A stretch of DNA of 64,000 nt, taken from positions 8,027,001 to 8,091,000 of the forward strand of contig NC_083508.1 in the NCBI RefSeq assembly GCF_032362555.1. Direction: 5' to 3'. Below are positions 33,290 through 46,583 of this stretch, one piece after another. The first letter of the stretch is position 1. Every line of letters starts with the position of its first letter. The notes beneath the pieces were generated by a model that searched no databases, had not been told where the DNA came from, and worked only from the letters and a program-made list of their open reading frames with translations. The translations under genes and the position numbers were made by a program. The DNA is from Amyelois transitella. Its lineage: Eukaryota > Arthropoda > Insecta > Lepidoptera > Pyralidae.

Positions 33290-36200
33290 TTTAAAAGATT
33301 TTAATATATAATTAGTCATAAATTAGTTTAAAAGTAATTTATTACTAAAAAATGTTTGTATTTCCTATCTTAGATCTGTTTTGAGTCACCGAAGGCGCTT
33401 ATAGATTTAGATCGGACGGCAATCACACAATCAGACAGTCGTACTGAATGCGCAGTCGCAGCCACTCGTTGCAGAGGTGCAAGCATTACATGATAACGAC
33501 AATCTGACAAGCTAATGATGACACTGTTATGTAATGAGGTTACTTTGTGTTTATACTCAAGTTTCACTAATTCTGACCAAATGAAAATAACATACCCGAT
33601 TCGGCTATTCCCAGGTATACAGAAGAACTACTATAGAATTGAGTGTTTGAGCAAATGCGTAGGCGGCTGAAGTACTGCAGTCACAGCAATCGCATACATC
33701 AAATCCTTGACGTTCAGTGCCTGGTCAAAACACGAGTTTTCGATCGCCCCACACAGTTTCTGCGCCATTAACCACCGCTCATTATTTCCGCAGTACCTTT
33801 TTGACATTTATCTTAGCACTTTTTTATCAATGCGCCTTTGAAACATGGGACTAGAACATCGTGAGAAAATACGAACTAATAATGGCAGCTTTTCTCATAT
33901 TATGGCACAAATACCCGTTATTAAACGACAAAAACGGTGATTGGCGTGTTTACTTCGATTTAGAATACCTCAGTGAAATGAATACCCAACCCAGTAACTA
34001 GAATGTAAAATTTTTAAATATGACACGTTAATTAGTGTTGATTATTATAATTTACTCTTTGTCTCTGCCAGCAGTGCCATCATAATTGCAAAATGAAAAT
34101 TTTCAATCGCGCACTTAGCTCTATATAAACGTGTCTCTTACGATGAATACTCTCTGTTCTTGCCGCACGTGGATTATTAAAAGACGATGAAGAGAAAATT
34201 TATTATTAACTTGGGATTCATCAAAAAGATGGCAACTTGTCAAAATATTATTTGAACTTTAGTTCCTTCATTCAATCATTCACCTAATAGTGTCTTACGT
34301 ACTCATTTGACTAAGTAAGTACATTTTGTTCTGTCTACACCGAGGGGCATAAAGACGTAATATGTTTATGTCTGTCTATAAACACATATAAATCAGTATA
34401 ACGCATCACTGGATAAGGGCTCCGCAGACACAATATCAGTAAAAGTAAATGCAATTATGGAACCCAAGACCTCCGGAGTAGCGCTGACTTGATTACCTTT
34501 GCTACCGAGGTCGTCCTATACGAATGCGTTGAGTTTATGTTGCATGTTAGATGATTTCTCTATTTACATAAAGTGTTTCCTTGATAACAATTTTCACTAA
34601 AGACAGCGAAAAAATAACAATAATAACCCTATTAGAAGTAACTCCATAAAAATAATAAACAAAACAATAAGTCGAAGAAATTTTTCGCCGTAATTATCCG
34701 GATAGAATCTTTTTCGATTTTTTGCTTTCTGCTTTCAAACCATTTAAATTAAAAAAAGTTGTCAATGATTTTTTTTATGTACCTCAGATATAGGTAAATC
34801 TGTTCATTGGCTGTAGAAATGGCTTTATACGGCGGCTGCGCTTGCGCACAACTAGAGTCACGCGACCAAGCCGCCGCGCCCCGAGCACGACGATTATAAT
34901 TTCGAGCGCCGATCAACAGAAAATGAAGGCCCATAAATTTATTAGACATAGTGTCGGTATGGCCGCCAGCCTCGGGCATGAATTACACAAAATATGTCAA
35001 GAATTAACCATTATCATACTATGAATATTTTACGCGGATAAAAATACCATAATCGCGCGTGAACTATGTCGAGATTTCTTAACTTTAAATAAATCGTCAC
35101 GCACATTACTGTGAATGATTTTGAAAATTGTAAAGAAAAATATTCACAGTTTTTCAATAATATTCATGGTGATACATTGGGACGATAAAGTACCATTTGA
35201 GCTTTAAAAAAGGAAACAAAAAGTATACGTAAACATATGTAACCAATTATATAATTAATAAGTGAATGCGCAAATAAATGAATGAATTCTGTGTTTCTTT
35301 GAAAAAGTGAAACATGTCACCCCCAAGATCGGCGTGTGCAATTTGCAGATACGCATTTCTGATTCTAAACAGAGATATTGCGCCCACGACCGACGCGAGG
35401 GCAAAGTTATAAAATGTAAATTTATTGCGCGATATTTTACATAAATTCAAATTGGCCGCTATATATCGTCGGCCTTACGTTACATCACGTAATTATGCCG
35501 GCACAATTATTATAATTTTCTTATAATCGCGCCCATAAGGACGTGCGAATAAACAATTTTGAATCGCAGTCCATAGTGATTTATAGCTTTTTTTCAGAAT
35601 GTTAAAATGGATTCGAGGTTAAAATATCGCAATATGTTCATCTTTATTTTGATTGTGTTATGTCATCGGTTGGATAAAATATACCTAAGTCGCAGAAAAA
35701 TAATTGAATAAGTATGTATATCTTAAATGCTAATCCATATATACAAATGTATAGATAAATAAGAAAACAAGTTTGTTTTCTCTTCACGCGTTATGTATCC
35801 ACTGAACCAATAATCTTGACATTTTTCCTATAAATATAAAGAGACTGGAGAAGGACAAAGGGTACGTTTTATCGCGGCAAAAACTATACAGTTCCCGTGT
35901 AATTTGCGTAAACCTGTATTGTTTTAAAGGTGGCGCTAAATTCGCGCGTGCAGTTGGTAAAAGCAAGTTAAACTTTAATTTGCCGGGTAAGATGAAAACT
36001 TTGTTTTAAACAAAATAAGTAAAAAAAATAGTAATAAAAAAATTTTCATTGTTTTTTTATGTCATTCAAATTTATTTATAGTTCTATGCGTGGGATACAA
36101 TATTCACAAATATTAAAACATGACTCCATTACATTAATAACAGCTCCTTACTTAGAAACTTGCTCCGTCGTTTTCTGTTGTGTATAATTCCTTAATTTTA

Positions 36201-38517
36201 TGCAGGTATTTGTAGCTGTACTGTAATTTATTTTATCAATCATATTTTTACATAGTTCAAGTCGTGAAAAGATCATTTATAAGGCAATTATCCTCCAAAC
36301 ATCTGCATCGAAGTGATCACAGAAATCTCGTGTCTAATCATGGGTGATTCATCTAAAGAAACAAAAATTAATTATATGGTGTGTGCTCTAGAATATTACC
36401 AGAATTCGTGGTTTTAATTACAAAGTGCTTCAGATGATTAATTGCGTACACGTGTTTTTATGATTTATACAAGCACGGTCAAAATAAAAATGTTTGTTAC
36501 ATATTTCCTATTAATTGCTGTGGGAAATATAAGAACCACCAAAAAAATATATTCAGTGGATATTCTTTATATATTTGTTATAAAATAGATTTTGAAAAAA
36601 TGATACAAAATATGTGAAGTAGAATTAAATACTAAAACTTGAGCATGTACAAAAAAATCAGGTTTAGTTTTATGGTAATGTAATAAATAACCCGAGAACA
36701 ACGTAGAGTAACTTGTGAATTGTCACTATTATTACAAAAATACGTCTCGGAAGAAAACAAAGCAACTGTTATTAAAACACCTAATTTGCCTATTAAAATA
36801 ATTATACGGCGTTAAATCGCAATACATTCCTAACAGCGAGAGTCCTGCGCGTGAATTCGAACACCTTTCTCATAACTAATTTGGAATAAATCTACCAGTC
36901 TTGTAATTATGTCCTTTGCCGCATTTGTTACTTTCAAATAATTCCAACTAATTGTGTAGTACGACGTCTTTAAAATCGTCTTCATAGAATACTTAAACAA
37001 CCAAATTACGCGGTCACTCGGAAAAGTGGAAATTTAATTGTTGGTAGTTTAAATTTTTAATGAAATAACACCTGAAATAAGCTTCAGGCGGACACGGATT
37101 GTGAATAATGGCTTTGTAATTAAAGGCGGCTATTACAACTCCTATTAATTAACGGATCGATTTAATCTTTGTGTCTAGGAATGTTGGATAAAGTGAGACT
37201 GTTGGTTTGGCGGATGATAAAAGTCAAATCTTATTCAAAGAAGATTCTCGCTGGTTACTGTATTTTATAGAAAATATGAACTAAATACTAGTTCTTATTG
37301 TTTGATGTTTATTAATATCAATTATATTTAAATCAACATCTGGTTACATGTATCTAGATTTTATAAGCTTCAATCTTGCTAATAGGAAGAAAAATCGTAA
37401 TAAAACCACTTTTGCGACAACTGGCACTTTCATCTTAAGCGTTTACTTGGCAGACAAATTAAATCCGCGAGTTTCAAGGCCCTCGCTCTCGACTTAATGT
37501 GACTTTTATTGCGTCCCACTTCCAGTTTCATTGTGTGTTCCCCTCGCGACGGTTTCAGTTTAGGTGCCTCACAATGGCAACACTGACTTTATAGCTGTCA
37601 CTCGGATTCACTGGAAATTGTTTTCAGGTACTATCCAATGTTGAGATTGTGTCGTCGTATTTTAATGCCTTGAGAGTTTAAAGTGTTTGAATATTGTGGG
37701 AAATAAAGTAAGAAATATTTTAACAAAAGTTTTAAATGTTTCTTTTTGGGTTAAGTATCAAGTCTGTACATATCTTTGAAAATGAATGTTGTAAACCAAA
37801 TTGACGTGGAGTTAAGTAGTATTGAGGGAAGTAGAAAGAGACTTTTTGAGTATCTTTTCATGCAGTAGATAAAGTTACATTTTGAGTAAATAGTGGCTCT
37901 ATCAAAATGTATGTGCAGCGGCGCGCCGTATCTTTCTCGGTGTCAATTAATCTTTAGTATATCAATAAATTGTTCCTGATATTCAGCGTTTGCATACTAA
38001 TTGGATCCGTTAACCGCAAAGAACAAAACTCTATACAAAACAAACAATAGGGACACCACGCAGGTAAATCAGCCATATGCTGTGACACGCGTAATGGCCG
38101 CTGGCGGGAAATGACCGCCATTCATCATTCCTTGCGAATATCGCTGTTACAATTTTAAGGAAAAAATAAGTTAAATTCCCATTAGTACTCTCTTTATGTT
38201 CCCCTTGAATTTAAAAGATTTAATTTTTAATTAAAGAAATGAAGCGAGTATAATTAAATCATTTGTTTACTTAATCTTAAAAGATTTTGAAGTCGGTTAT
38301 ATATCGATCAAATTTGTAATATAAATACTTATCTTTGACGCTATAAAAAGTTTCAGCATTTGATGTGACATTCAGGGCTGTCTTTATTTTAGGTTTCTTT
38401 AGATACCGTTCTAATATGAATAATTGTTTTCATCATCATTTTATCACGTTGATTTTAACCTCAAGCATTTAGGATGTTGCTTAATGCTACGAGTATTACA
38501 TTTATCAGGGTTAGCGT

Positions 38518-38570
38518 ATGCTCTGCCTACCCCGCAAGGGTTAAATACGTGACTATATGTATGTATACAT
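38518..38570 (-). repeat. Family A 5' end fragment
   Basis: On the minus strand it reads ACATATAGTCACGTATTTAA, then CCCTTGCGGGGTAGGCAGAG, the family A head. Confidence 0.6.
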
Positions 38571-39180
38571 ATAGTAGATATGTATGTAATACGCAATAAG
38601 AAAGTATTAAAAATAAAAGACGTAATAGCCACATCATATGCATATAACGTAATGTTTTTACATAGACTTGTATCGAAGGGCGCGCAAAAGAAACAAAAGG
38701 AAAACATCAACAGTTTCATCGTACGTATACCCTTAGCGCTAAAGGCGATAACGTTTCCAAGTTTAGAACAAACAAGTGAAATGCAATATTTTAAGGGGAA
38801 CCTGCGGTCTCGTAATGACGAGACTAATATTTTCCTTCCGGCCTGCATTAGGTAATGAACTTAAATTGGTTTATTAAGGCTCTTCTCGAACGTCTTGGTG
38901 TTAAATGTATTACACGCTAATGTTGACTCACTTCCGCCAACATTATAATAAATATTTATAGCAAAAAAATCAAAATGTGAGGGGCGTTAATTTAAACGGG
39001 CGATCTAAGTATCATATTGTAAAGCATGCGGTTGATACAGAAACTAAAAAAGCACATGTCCCCAATTCGCGATGACGTGTGTTCGCGAAATCTCGCGTTT
39101 CAATTTATTTTTGCGTACTCGTAATTAGGTACCTAGAGAGTATGAACTTTGGCACTCTGATCATATATATAATTATGAAA

Positions 39181-39413
39181 ACTGCACTTTATCTTATGAA
39201 CTTCATCGGATGTCACCTTTTCGTGTGTTCGCGCGAATTAATTTTCCCCACAATTGGCTACTCGTGTTCTATTTTTTGCATTTCCGTACTGGATGGCGTA
39301 AAATTTGATACTCTAAACATAAAATAGCGACTGCACTTAACCTTATGAACTCGATCGAATGTCACCTCATAGAATACTCATGCGAATTCATTTTCGCCAC
39401 AATTACCCGCTCG
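39181..39413 (+). repeat. 84-bp direct duplication in non-coding DNA
   Basis: Copies at 39181-39264 and 39330-39413 align without gaps; by hand count 64 of 84 positions agree. Shared blocks are ACTGCACTT, CTTATGAACT, ATGTCACCT, GCGAATT, ATTTTC.CCACAATT and CTCG. No ORF explains the conservation. A weaker third relative may precede them (39078-39120, sharing GTGTGTTCGCG and TACTCGT). Confidence 0.75.
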
Positions 39414-39934
39414 CATTACTAATTGAGACATCAAAGCGGCGTCGCGCCGTCGCCCGCTCTCATCTGTTTATTAGCTGGCTTTGTGTTCACGCATTTTGTG
39501 CTTAACGAGAAAATGGAGATCAATTAGACTTACAAACATGTTAAAAGAACCGACTAAGGTATAAATATTTTTTGTACAATTCAGCTAAGTAGGTATATGT
39601 AAAACACTTGTAAGCACTTTTGAGTTTGAGATAAGTATAATTCTTTTGGAAAAAGTCTTCAAGTTCCGAACTGTGTTGTGTAGAACGAAAATTTTAGAAT
39701 CAAAGCTTTAGTTTCCTTTAATTTGAAGTTTTTTACTGCAATGCGACGGATTATAACTTTATAAGTACAAGGATTTCATAAGACTCTCATTTGACATAGG
39801 AATAATTAACAAACGATATAATACTTACACCGATACAATTCATTAAATACTAAGAATAAATAATTTAATTCATTCACCACTGATACAGCGCTGAACGTGT
39901 TAAAACACAATTTTAAACTGTCACTGGTCATGTA

Positions 39935-39990
39935 AGTATAGCGGTTAAACCGCCCGGGGCTGCGGGTTCGACCGACCGCAATATGGGGTC
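39935..39990 (+). repeat. tRNA-like (SINE head) fragment
   Basis: GTATAGCGGTTAAACCGCC resembles an A box and GCGGGTTCGACCGACC a B box. No cloverleaf can be closed: an acceptor stem is missing and the T loop is too long. A SINE head or tRNA pseudogene is likelier than a working tRNA. Confidence 0.3.
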
Positions 39991-41629
39991 ACCTGATAAT
40001 GCGCGTAATTACGCCGCCATTACTGCAAACTGCACTTCTTGTTACACGATCAAATGTCTCGGACGTGACTCCACCAATGCGATGGATTACCTAGATTCGT
40101 GCGTCGGCGCCTGTTCTGTTCAAGGATGAAATTATGTGGCATTTTATTTGCATACTGGCTTATACGATTAGAACATAGTACGTAATAGACAAACAGTAGT
40201 TTTATTAGTTTTAGATGCCTACGATATTTGTAAAAATACTACACAATACATTCATATAATTCAATAAAATCAAATAAATTTCTCGATTGCAGTAAAAAAA
40301 TTAACGCGCATCAAATTGTACAAATCAGACGCTTGAACAAAACAATCTGCATGTCACGGGAAGATGTTCGCGGGAACAATTGATCGCACCAACAATTTGC
40401 GTCGCGGCAATTTGTGTCCGTCGTCCTGGCTTCCGTTAGTCCTAAACGCTACTGGAATATGTAGCCTGTGGTTGTATTCCCAGTTTGAAACGCACAGTCG
40501 TCCAGAACACTGAGATACATGCTAATTATGGGCAATTTTCAAAATCGATCGAGCTTTTGCGCGGCTGCGGCTTCCTGCGTTCGCTCGTTCTCGGGAAAAG
40601 TAAGTAAACAACTAACTTGCATTCGCATGTGCGGTGCGGTTTCGATAATGCTTATTGTAACAGTGAATTTAAATTTAAATGAAAAATTAAAACTTAAAGA
40701 AAAGTATTTGAGAGTCAAAATAATGAGAACATACTTTAATTATTGAGGGATGATCTTCCCATTCTGATGTGTCTAAATATATTTAATGTCCGATTTACTG
40801 CAGAGTCCACCTAATTATCGATTTAATGATGATGTTTGATTCGAATTGGACTTAGATTTTGCCTTTATGAACTGATGATTAATGTACAGAATGTGACGTG
40901 ATAAGAGAACAAAATTTTCTGCCGGACTTACAATACAAAACATGAACAATATGTAAGAGCTAAATGAACGATTCTGCTACATTGCGTGCAACCAATTTGT
41001 TGTTACAAACTAGACGTAGCTAAAATAAACGAGAATATAAGAAAGTGAAACAACGCACAGCCCAGCAGATATGAAGAAGTTGAAGGTATCGCTACCATTT
41101 AATAAAGGTATCAGCGTTATATCAAGGATCTGATAGTGATGAGTGGTTGCGCAACAGCGGCCGTAGTTACATCGAATTATCGGGCGATCGATGGCTTCTA
41201 GATTGCATCTCAATAATCCTCGCTAGATAGCAGCGAGATTGCACGGCCGCCGTCGTCGGTTGTCCGTAGTCAAGCTACCAGCCTTCCGGGGTTCGCTGTA
41301 ATCAAATATGTGCGTTTTATTAATAGATTGTTATTGATATTGTATGTTGTGTTACTTAGGTATATCAAAAAAAGTTATTTCGTTATTAACTTCATGCTAT
41401 TAGTTAGATATATGAATTTGATTTATGTATCTACACATACCTCAGTCCAGTCAATTCTTAGACTTAATATGAATTTTTCGCTTACAATTAGGATAGTTGG
41501 CTACAGCACGCGTGCACGATCAATTCAAGTGTGATCACTTTGTCTTTTTTAAATGACTTTAACAAAGTAGTAGTAGTAGCTAAATCTGATCTAAAAATAG
41601 ACGGTGTAGAATTAAGACAAGATATTAGG

Positions 41630-41910
41630 TATGCACTCCGGGCTGCGCGGTGACCGTCGAGACGAAGTAATTGATGACGTCGCGGGCAAACGGTGTCCGC
41701 CCATTTTCCGTCAATTTTCGTCACTTGACTGATGGTGGAGCGTCCCGCCCACGGTCACCCCCCAATCCCCACTCTTCACCCCCCGGACCCGCGGACGGCA
41801 CGCGCCGCGCTAAATTTAAATGGGATGAACTTGTAACGCGCTGCCGCCACAAAGGAATGTCTGCGACGTCTAACGTTAATCATACATTTGTGACAGTTAC
41901 ACGCTGAGAT
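41630..41910. promoter_or_regulatory. GC-rich island, candidate regulatory element
   Basis: This is a CpG-rich block with C-runs (ACCCCCCAATCCCC, CACCCCCCGGACC) inside AT-rich DNA, followed by AATTTAAATGGGATGAACTT. A 78-codon open frame crosses it, rich in Pro/Ser/Arg and with no recognisable motif. An enhancer or unannotated promoter are the options I can offer. Confidence 0.3.
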
Positions 41911-44900
41911 GTCGACGGCTTTAAAAAATACCCGGGGACTGTTTGTCTTGTCAAAAGAAGGTTAAGTTTAAACCCGTGTGAGGGAAGAAGGCGTTCCTAT
42001 TTTATTTGAATTTTGATAATGGAGAAAATTTTTGTTGCAACTAAATGCTGCTTACGCTAATGCTGACAGCATGCCATTGCAATAGCTTGGCTCTAGTTTC
42101 TTTGTTATTTAGTCGATAGTTTCAGATAGTATACAATATTTTTTCCTGACCATGATTTACCATAAAAACGGTGTTATCTACCAATATAATGTGATATCTA
42201 CACAAGCGATCATTATTCCTAATTCTCTCCTAATCAGAATTTTTAACTTAAAATTAAAATAGTAAACGGTCGAGCCTCTTCATTTCTGGAGGAAATAAAT
42301 AAAACTGACTCTCCCCCAGCCACCCTCGTGCAGAGTCAGCTATAGACAAAGGCTAATACACCCGCAGTAACAATAGCCAGCGGGGATATAAATAAGGTGG
42401 AGCACTTAATGAACACATAAACCGTGGAGTGGTAGCGGCTCGGGTCGCTCTCGTTGCTATGACAACTAGTCACTTGGTAAACTTTGTGGTTGTCTTTAGT
42501 TAGTTAGTTATTTGAAGTCGGCACACTGGGGCGAAACAGGTTAGTGTGGTCGTCTTTGCATAGTCTGGCGAACACCAACATCTACTTTTTTTAACATATA
42601 GTCCATTTCTTTAGGTTTTGAAATAAATGTAATCAATCTTGATACATCTTTTTGCTAAAAATACACGCAACAAACCAAGATATTAGCATTGAAGGTTAAG
42701 TAAGTTCAATCAATAAAACGGTATCCGCAGGTCGAAGGCCTCTGAGCTATCATGTAACCACAAATTAAAGTGACTTACAGATAAAGTAATTCACGTTGGC
42801 TGATGCGACTTGTGTATGACATGGTACTCACAAATAGGTATCATGAAAAATATTACAACCACCAAAGAAAAAGCATCGAACTGATGAGTGACATGCACTG
42901 TTTCGACTGGTCCGCTAAAGCAGCTTAAGTAGCAAACGATTTGTGATGTGCTGACTGAATGACATAATTTTTGTCTGTCTGTCTGGTAAGTTATAACTTC
43001 GAAACTACTCAACAAATTTGAACGCGGTTGTCACAGATGGAGAACATTTCTTTAGGAGGTGTTTGAAAACTGTTTGGTCAAATTCGGTTAAGAGAGAAAC
43101 AAGTTATGGTCAATTGGAAATTTACTTCAAGCACTGCTTCAAAACTGTTAAACGGAGATAAATGCGGTTTACATAAACGTATTTAATTTAGGTAAAGCTC
43201 GAACTTCTATTTTGTTTTAACAACAAAGATACACTACAGTCTCTATTGAGTATTAATAAAATAACTCATTGAATGTGGGTGTATAATTTTGTTATTTATA
43301 TGATTAGATGGCGCTAACTAGATACAAAAATGATAAAGTATGTATGTTATTATTTTCAGTTTGACAACGTAGCAATCTAAGGGCTAAAATTGACACGGGA
43401 ATAGGATACTATCAAATTAAAAATAAGACAATTATAGGATGGATAACTGTAGCTTCCACAGGTTTCGCGAAAAGACATACACTCGGGCAACAGCTAATAT
43501 ACAATAACAAATACGTCGAATTTGATTTTCGTTTCCATCTGCGGTTCGTTTCAAAATATAGTTCTATGCTCTTGATATTTTGCAATAAGAGGCTACGTCT
43601 CAGCACGTGTTGCTCTTATTATGCCCATTATGTTGTCATTCCGTAAAAAAACTGATAGATATAAGTGTGGCTATTGTCTATCAGTTTCGTTCGTAATTGC
43701 AGAAGGCTATAATTAGACGAGCGTGATGACGTTTGCTTCGATGATTGTGAAATCTTTATTTTGATTTTGCTGAAATAAGTTCACCATATTTACATGAAGT
43801 AAGTTTATTATTTTTTTAGCCTGTATTTGTTCATGATGTTGGTTACCATGTCCGAAGTCTTTCTCTAAGGTTTACGTCCTTCATGGACCTACTGAGTTGC
43901 CAGTAGGCCCATTTATCTGCAACACATATACGCCAACCCAATACCATTTTAGCTTGTCCGACTTTACTTAATTTTGTATGTTATGTTTTAACTAAATTCA
44001 CAATTGATATTTATTCAATGCTTACAAACCAACGACTGAACTGTTTTCTTAATAAATTAATCTCATATCCTTACTACTTCTGTTTCCGGATGTCATTAGA
44101 TATTATCTTTAAATATAGCACAAACTCATGCATTAATGCAACTGAGTTAGCTTCGGGCGTCAACATTAAACGGCCTAGCTAAAGAGATTAGCTTTGATAT
44201 GTCGTTGGAATGGTTGCGTTTCTAATTGCCGCTGATAGGCGATTTCGTAAACTGTTGCAATTCCGCTGAGGTGCCAATTACAGCCAACAATTGCATGTTG
44301 TCAATGAATAATTGTAGGTATCATAACGTCTTTACATAAGTTCATTATAGTGCGGGTAATCGAATTTAAAGTGACCGTTTATGTCGCGTGCATTCGCCTG
44401 CCTCGCTTGATTTATGATGCTGCGTCTCGAACGCGGACTGTTTGGAGTTGTCGTCATTTTCAGACTAAAATCATTTGGCAAATATCTACGGCATTTGCTT
44501 TATTTTGATTTATTTATGTTGGTGGTGTTGCGCTACAAACTATATTTTAATTTATTTCTTAGGAACAGATACTGGTTAAACTTAAAAGAGTTAGAGACCT
44601 TAACTATGTAAGTAACTATCGATTGCTATATATCGTTGATATAAAGTTTACAAACAAACAAGCAACCTTAATTTTATTTGAATTTTTCGCATTTGATATT
44701 GTAAAGTGTCTCCAATTAAAATAATTTTAAAAATCTCTTGCTATAGAACTTTGTTCTCACATGATAATACTTTAAGTATTTAAATACTTATGTGCTAAAA
44801 TGGCAAATTGATTTTCTCATCACTGAATTATACCTGCTACGTTATGAAGCATAAAACAACTATTACAAAATCGATTATTCATTATAATTATGTACTGTTG

Positions 44901-45542
44901 CAGCTGCGCCCACAATGACTAAAACATGTGGTTTTACTATTTATTGAATATTTATAGAGTCACCGTCATTGACATCACAAAGGAAATGCTAATCCATTTA
45001 CTTAGTTGACATTTTTAACGAAAAGCCACGTTACCGAGCGCATTTCAGTTAGGAACAACTTCATTTGTTTAGGGAATCGTTGAACAGCATATTTGTAGTT
45101 TTACCGTTAAAGTATTTTTTTTTGTAATTTTGCTGATAGTTATCTACTTTTATTTTTCTCTTGGCAAATATAGGGCAGTTATACCTAAATATATGAAAAA
45201 ATTTAAAATGCAGTAGGTAGTAGAAATTGACAGATAAGTATTTATTTTCCGTCTTACTTGCAGAACAGAACGATAGAACTGAATAGACTATATGTAGCTA
45301 GCTAGCTAGCCTTTAAATACTTTCTTTAAGTAAGAAAGTATGTTAAATTCAGCTTCTTGACAGCGTGGATAATAGGTACGTTTTATTCTTATTAGGACTA
45401 ATCTTTATACCTACTTATATCTCAAACAGTTCATAACACACTACACTCGCCATATGGATCCCATAAAGCTGCTCTTACAGGTCGAGACTTGAGACAAAAG
45501 CTTCGTAAGTTTGTGTTCGGGTACGGGCATGACGCAATCGAA

Positions 45543-45553
45543 GTGGGCGGGGC
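45543..45553 (+). promoter_or_regulatory. Sp/KLF consensus GC box, copy 1
   Basis: GTGGGCGGGGC is a perfect Sp-type GC box in an AT-rich neighbourhood and is followed by TAATCGAT. The identical 11-mer recurs 1,030 bases downstream. Confidence 0.45.
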
Positions 45554-46032
45554 TAATCGATACAGCGATAACCGTGATTTACCTACCAAATAATAAATGC
45601 ACCGATACACCGATCCAATGCTGTTATAGTAATTAATTTTGTGATTCCCACCAATCGTTAATTAACTCCGTGAGAACATAAAAGTAATATATGTAAATTT
45701 TAACTACCTATCTACACTATGTAGCCGGTGTTTAGGCCAGACTGTTACTTAAAATGTATACTTATGCCTACATAAAGCGTACCTATATAATTAAATCGAT
45801 TAATTTGTATCAAAAATTTTATCATCGATATATTATTTGTAATAGTAAATTCGAAGGTATTGGTAGATAGCACTTATTAATAGACAATTTAGTTTCGAAC
45901 CGAAACGAGGCAAAAGAATTTTAAATCCCTAAATGTTAATTTTTTTACCATCCTTTTTTTAAAAACCTTAACCTACTATTTCTTTGGCGTGGCGAAGTAG
46001 TCTCTTGCTTGACGCTTAATTATCATTAGGTA

Positions 46033-46325
46033 TACAAACATACATACATATCACGTCACATCTATATCGCGTGCGAGGAAGACAGAGCCAACAGTCTTGA
46101 AGATACTGATAGGCTACGTTCAGTAGTTTGGCTTTATGATAGAATTGAGATACAAGTAGTGACCGGTTGCTTGCCCATCGCCTAAAAGAAGAATCTAAGG
46201 CTAAGGGATGGGCTTATAAACCCAAATTTTTAAGCCCATCTCTAAGTCGCCTTTTACGTCATCCATGAGAAAGATGTAGGAGTGTTTCTTTTTTATTTTG
46301 GTGCCGGGAGCCACCACACGGCATT
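46033..46325 (+). repeat. SINE-like family A repeat, full length
   Basis: It spans the CATACATACATATCACGTC head, AGACAGAGCCAACAGTCTTG, GATAGAATTGAGATACAAGT, GTTGCTTGCCCATCGCC, AGTCGCCTTTTACGTCATCC and GGTGCCGGGAGCCACCACAC. The length of about 290 bases matches the 51904-52180 copy. Confidence 0.75.
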
Positions 46326-46572
46326 AGATGAAGTAGGTATTCTCATGATATAGGCTCTGGACCTGATTGCTAATGAAAAAGTAGGTACTTTTCTATTACC
46401 GAAGTAAAAACGCTGACGCAGACCTCTTGAAGTTTTTTAGGAAATGTCGAAGAACCGACAAGGGTCGCGAGCGGCGTCACGCTGCCTACATACAACGGAA
46501 ACGTTCCGTTCATGTTTTATTCAAAAGCCACGAGAAATACAAATAAATAGCGGTCTGAATGGAGCCACGGCG

Positions 46573-46583
46573 GTGGGCGGGGC
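46573..46583 (+). promoter_or_regulatory. Sp/KLF consensus GC box, copy 2
   Basis: GTGGGCGGGGC, identical to 45543-45553, lies in a GC-rich island (46560-46630) beside CATAAATATCGG. Confidence 0.45.

Larger units (their letters stand above)
31522..39059. other. Non-coding stretch with GC-richer islands
   Basis: No exon was recognised. Islands near 32780-33000, 33390-33790, 34830-35050, 35280-35560, 36820-37160, 37400-37620 and 37900-38160 stand out against AT-rich DNA. A family C fragment lies at 33188-33289 and family A 5' fragments in minus orientation at 34325-34370 and 38518-38570. Short open frames overlap several islands but start and stop without splice signals or recognisable domains. 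Confidence 0.4.

Noticed and set aside
39935-39990. tRNA gene
   Set aside because: A- and B-box-like words are present but no acceptor stem or proper T loop can be formed.
43884-43904. Hairpin CCTACTG/CAGTAGG
   Set aside because: A seven-base stem is expected by chance in 64 kb.
45296-45310. GCTA run (TAGCTAGCTAGCTAGC)
   Set aside because: A short microsatellite with nothing around it to suggest function.
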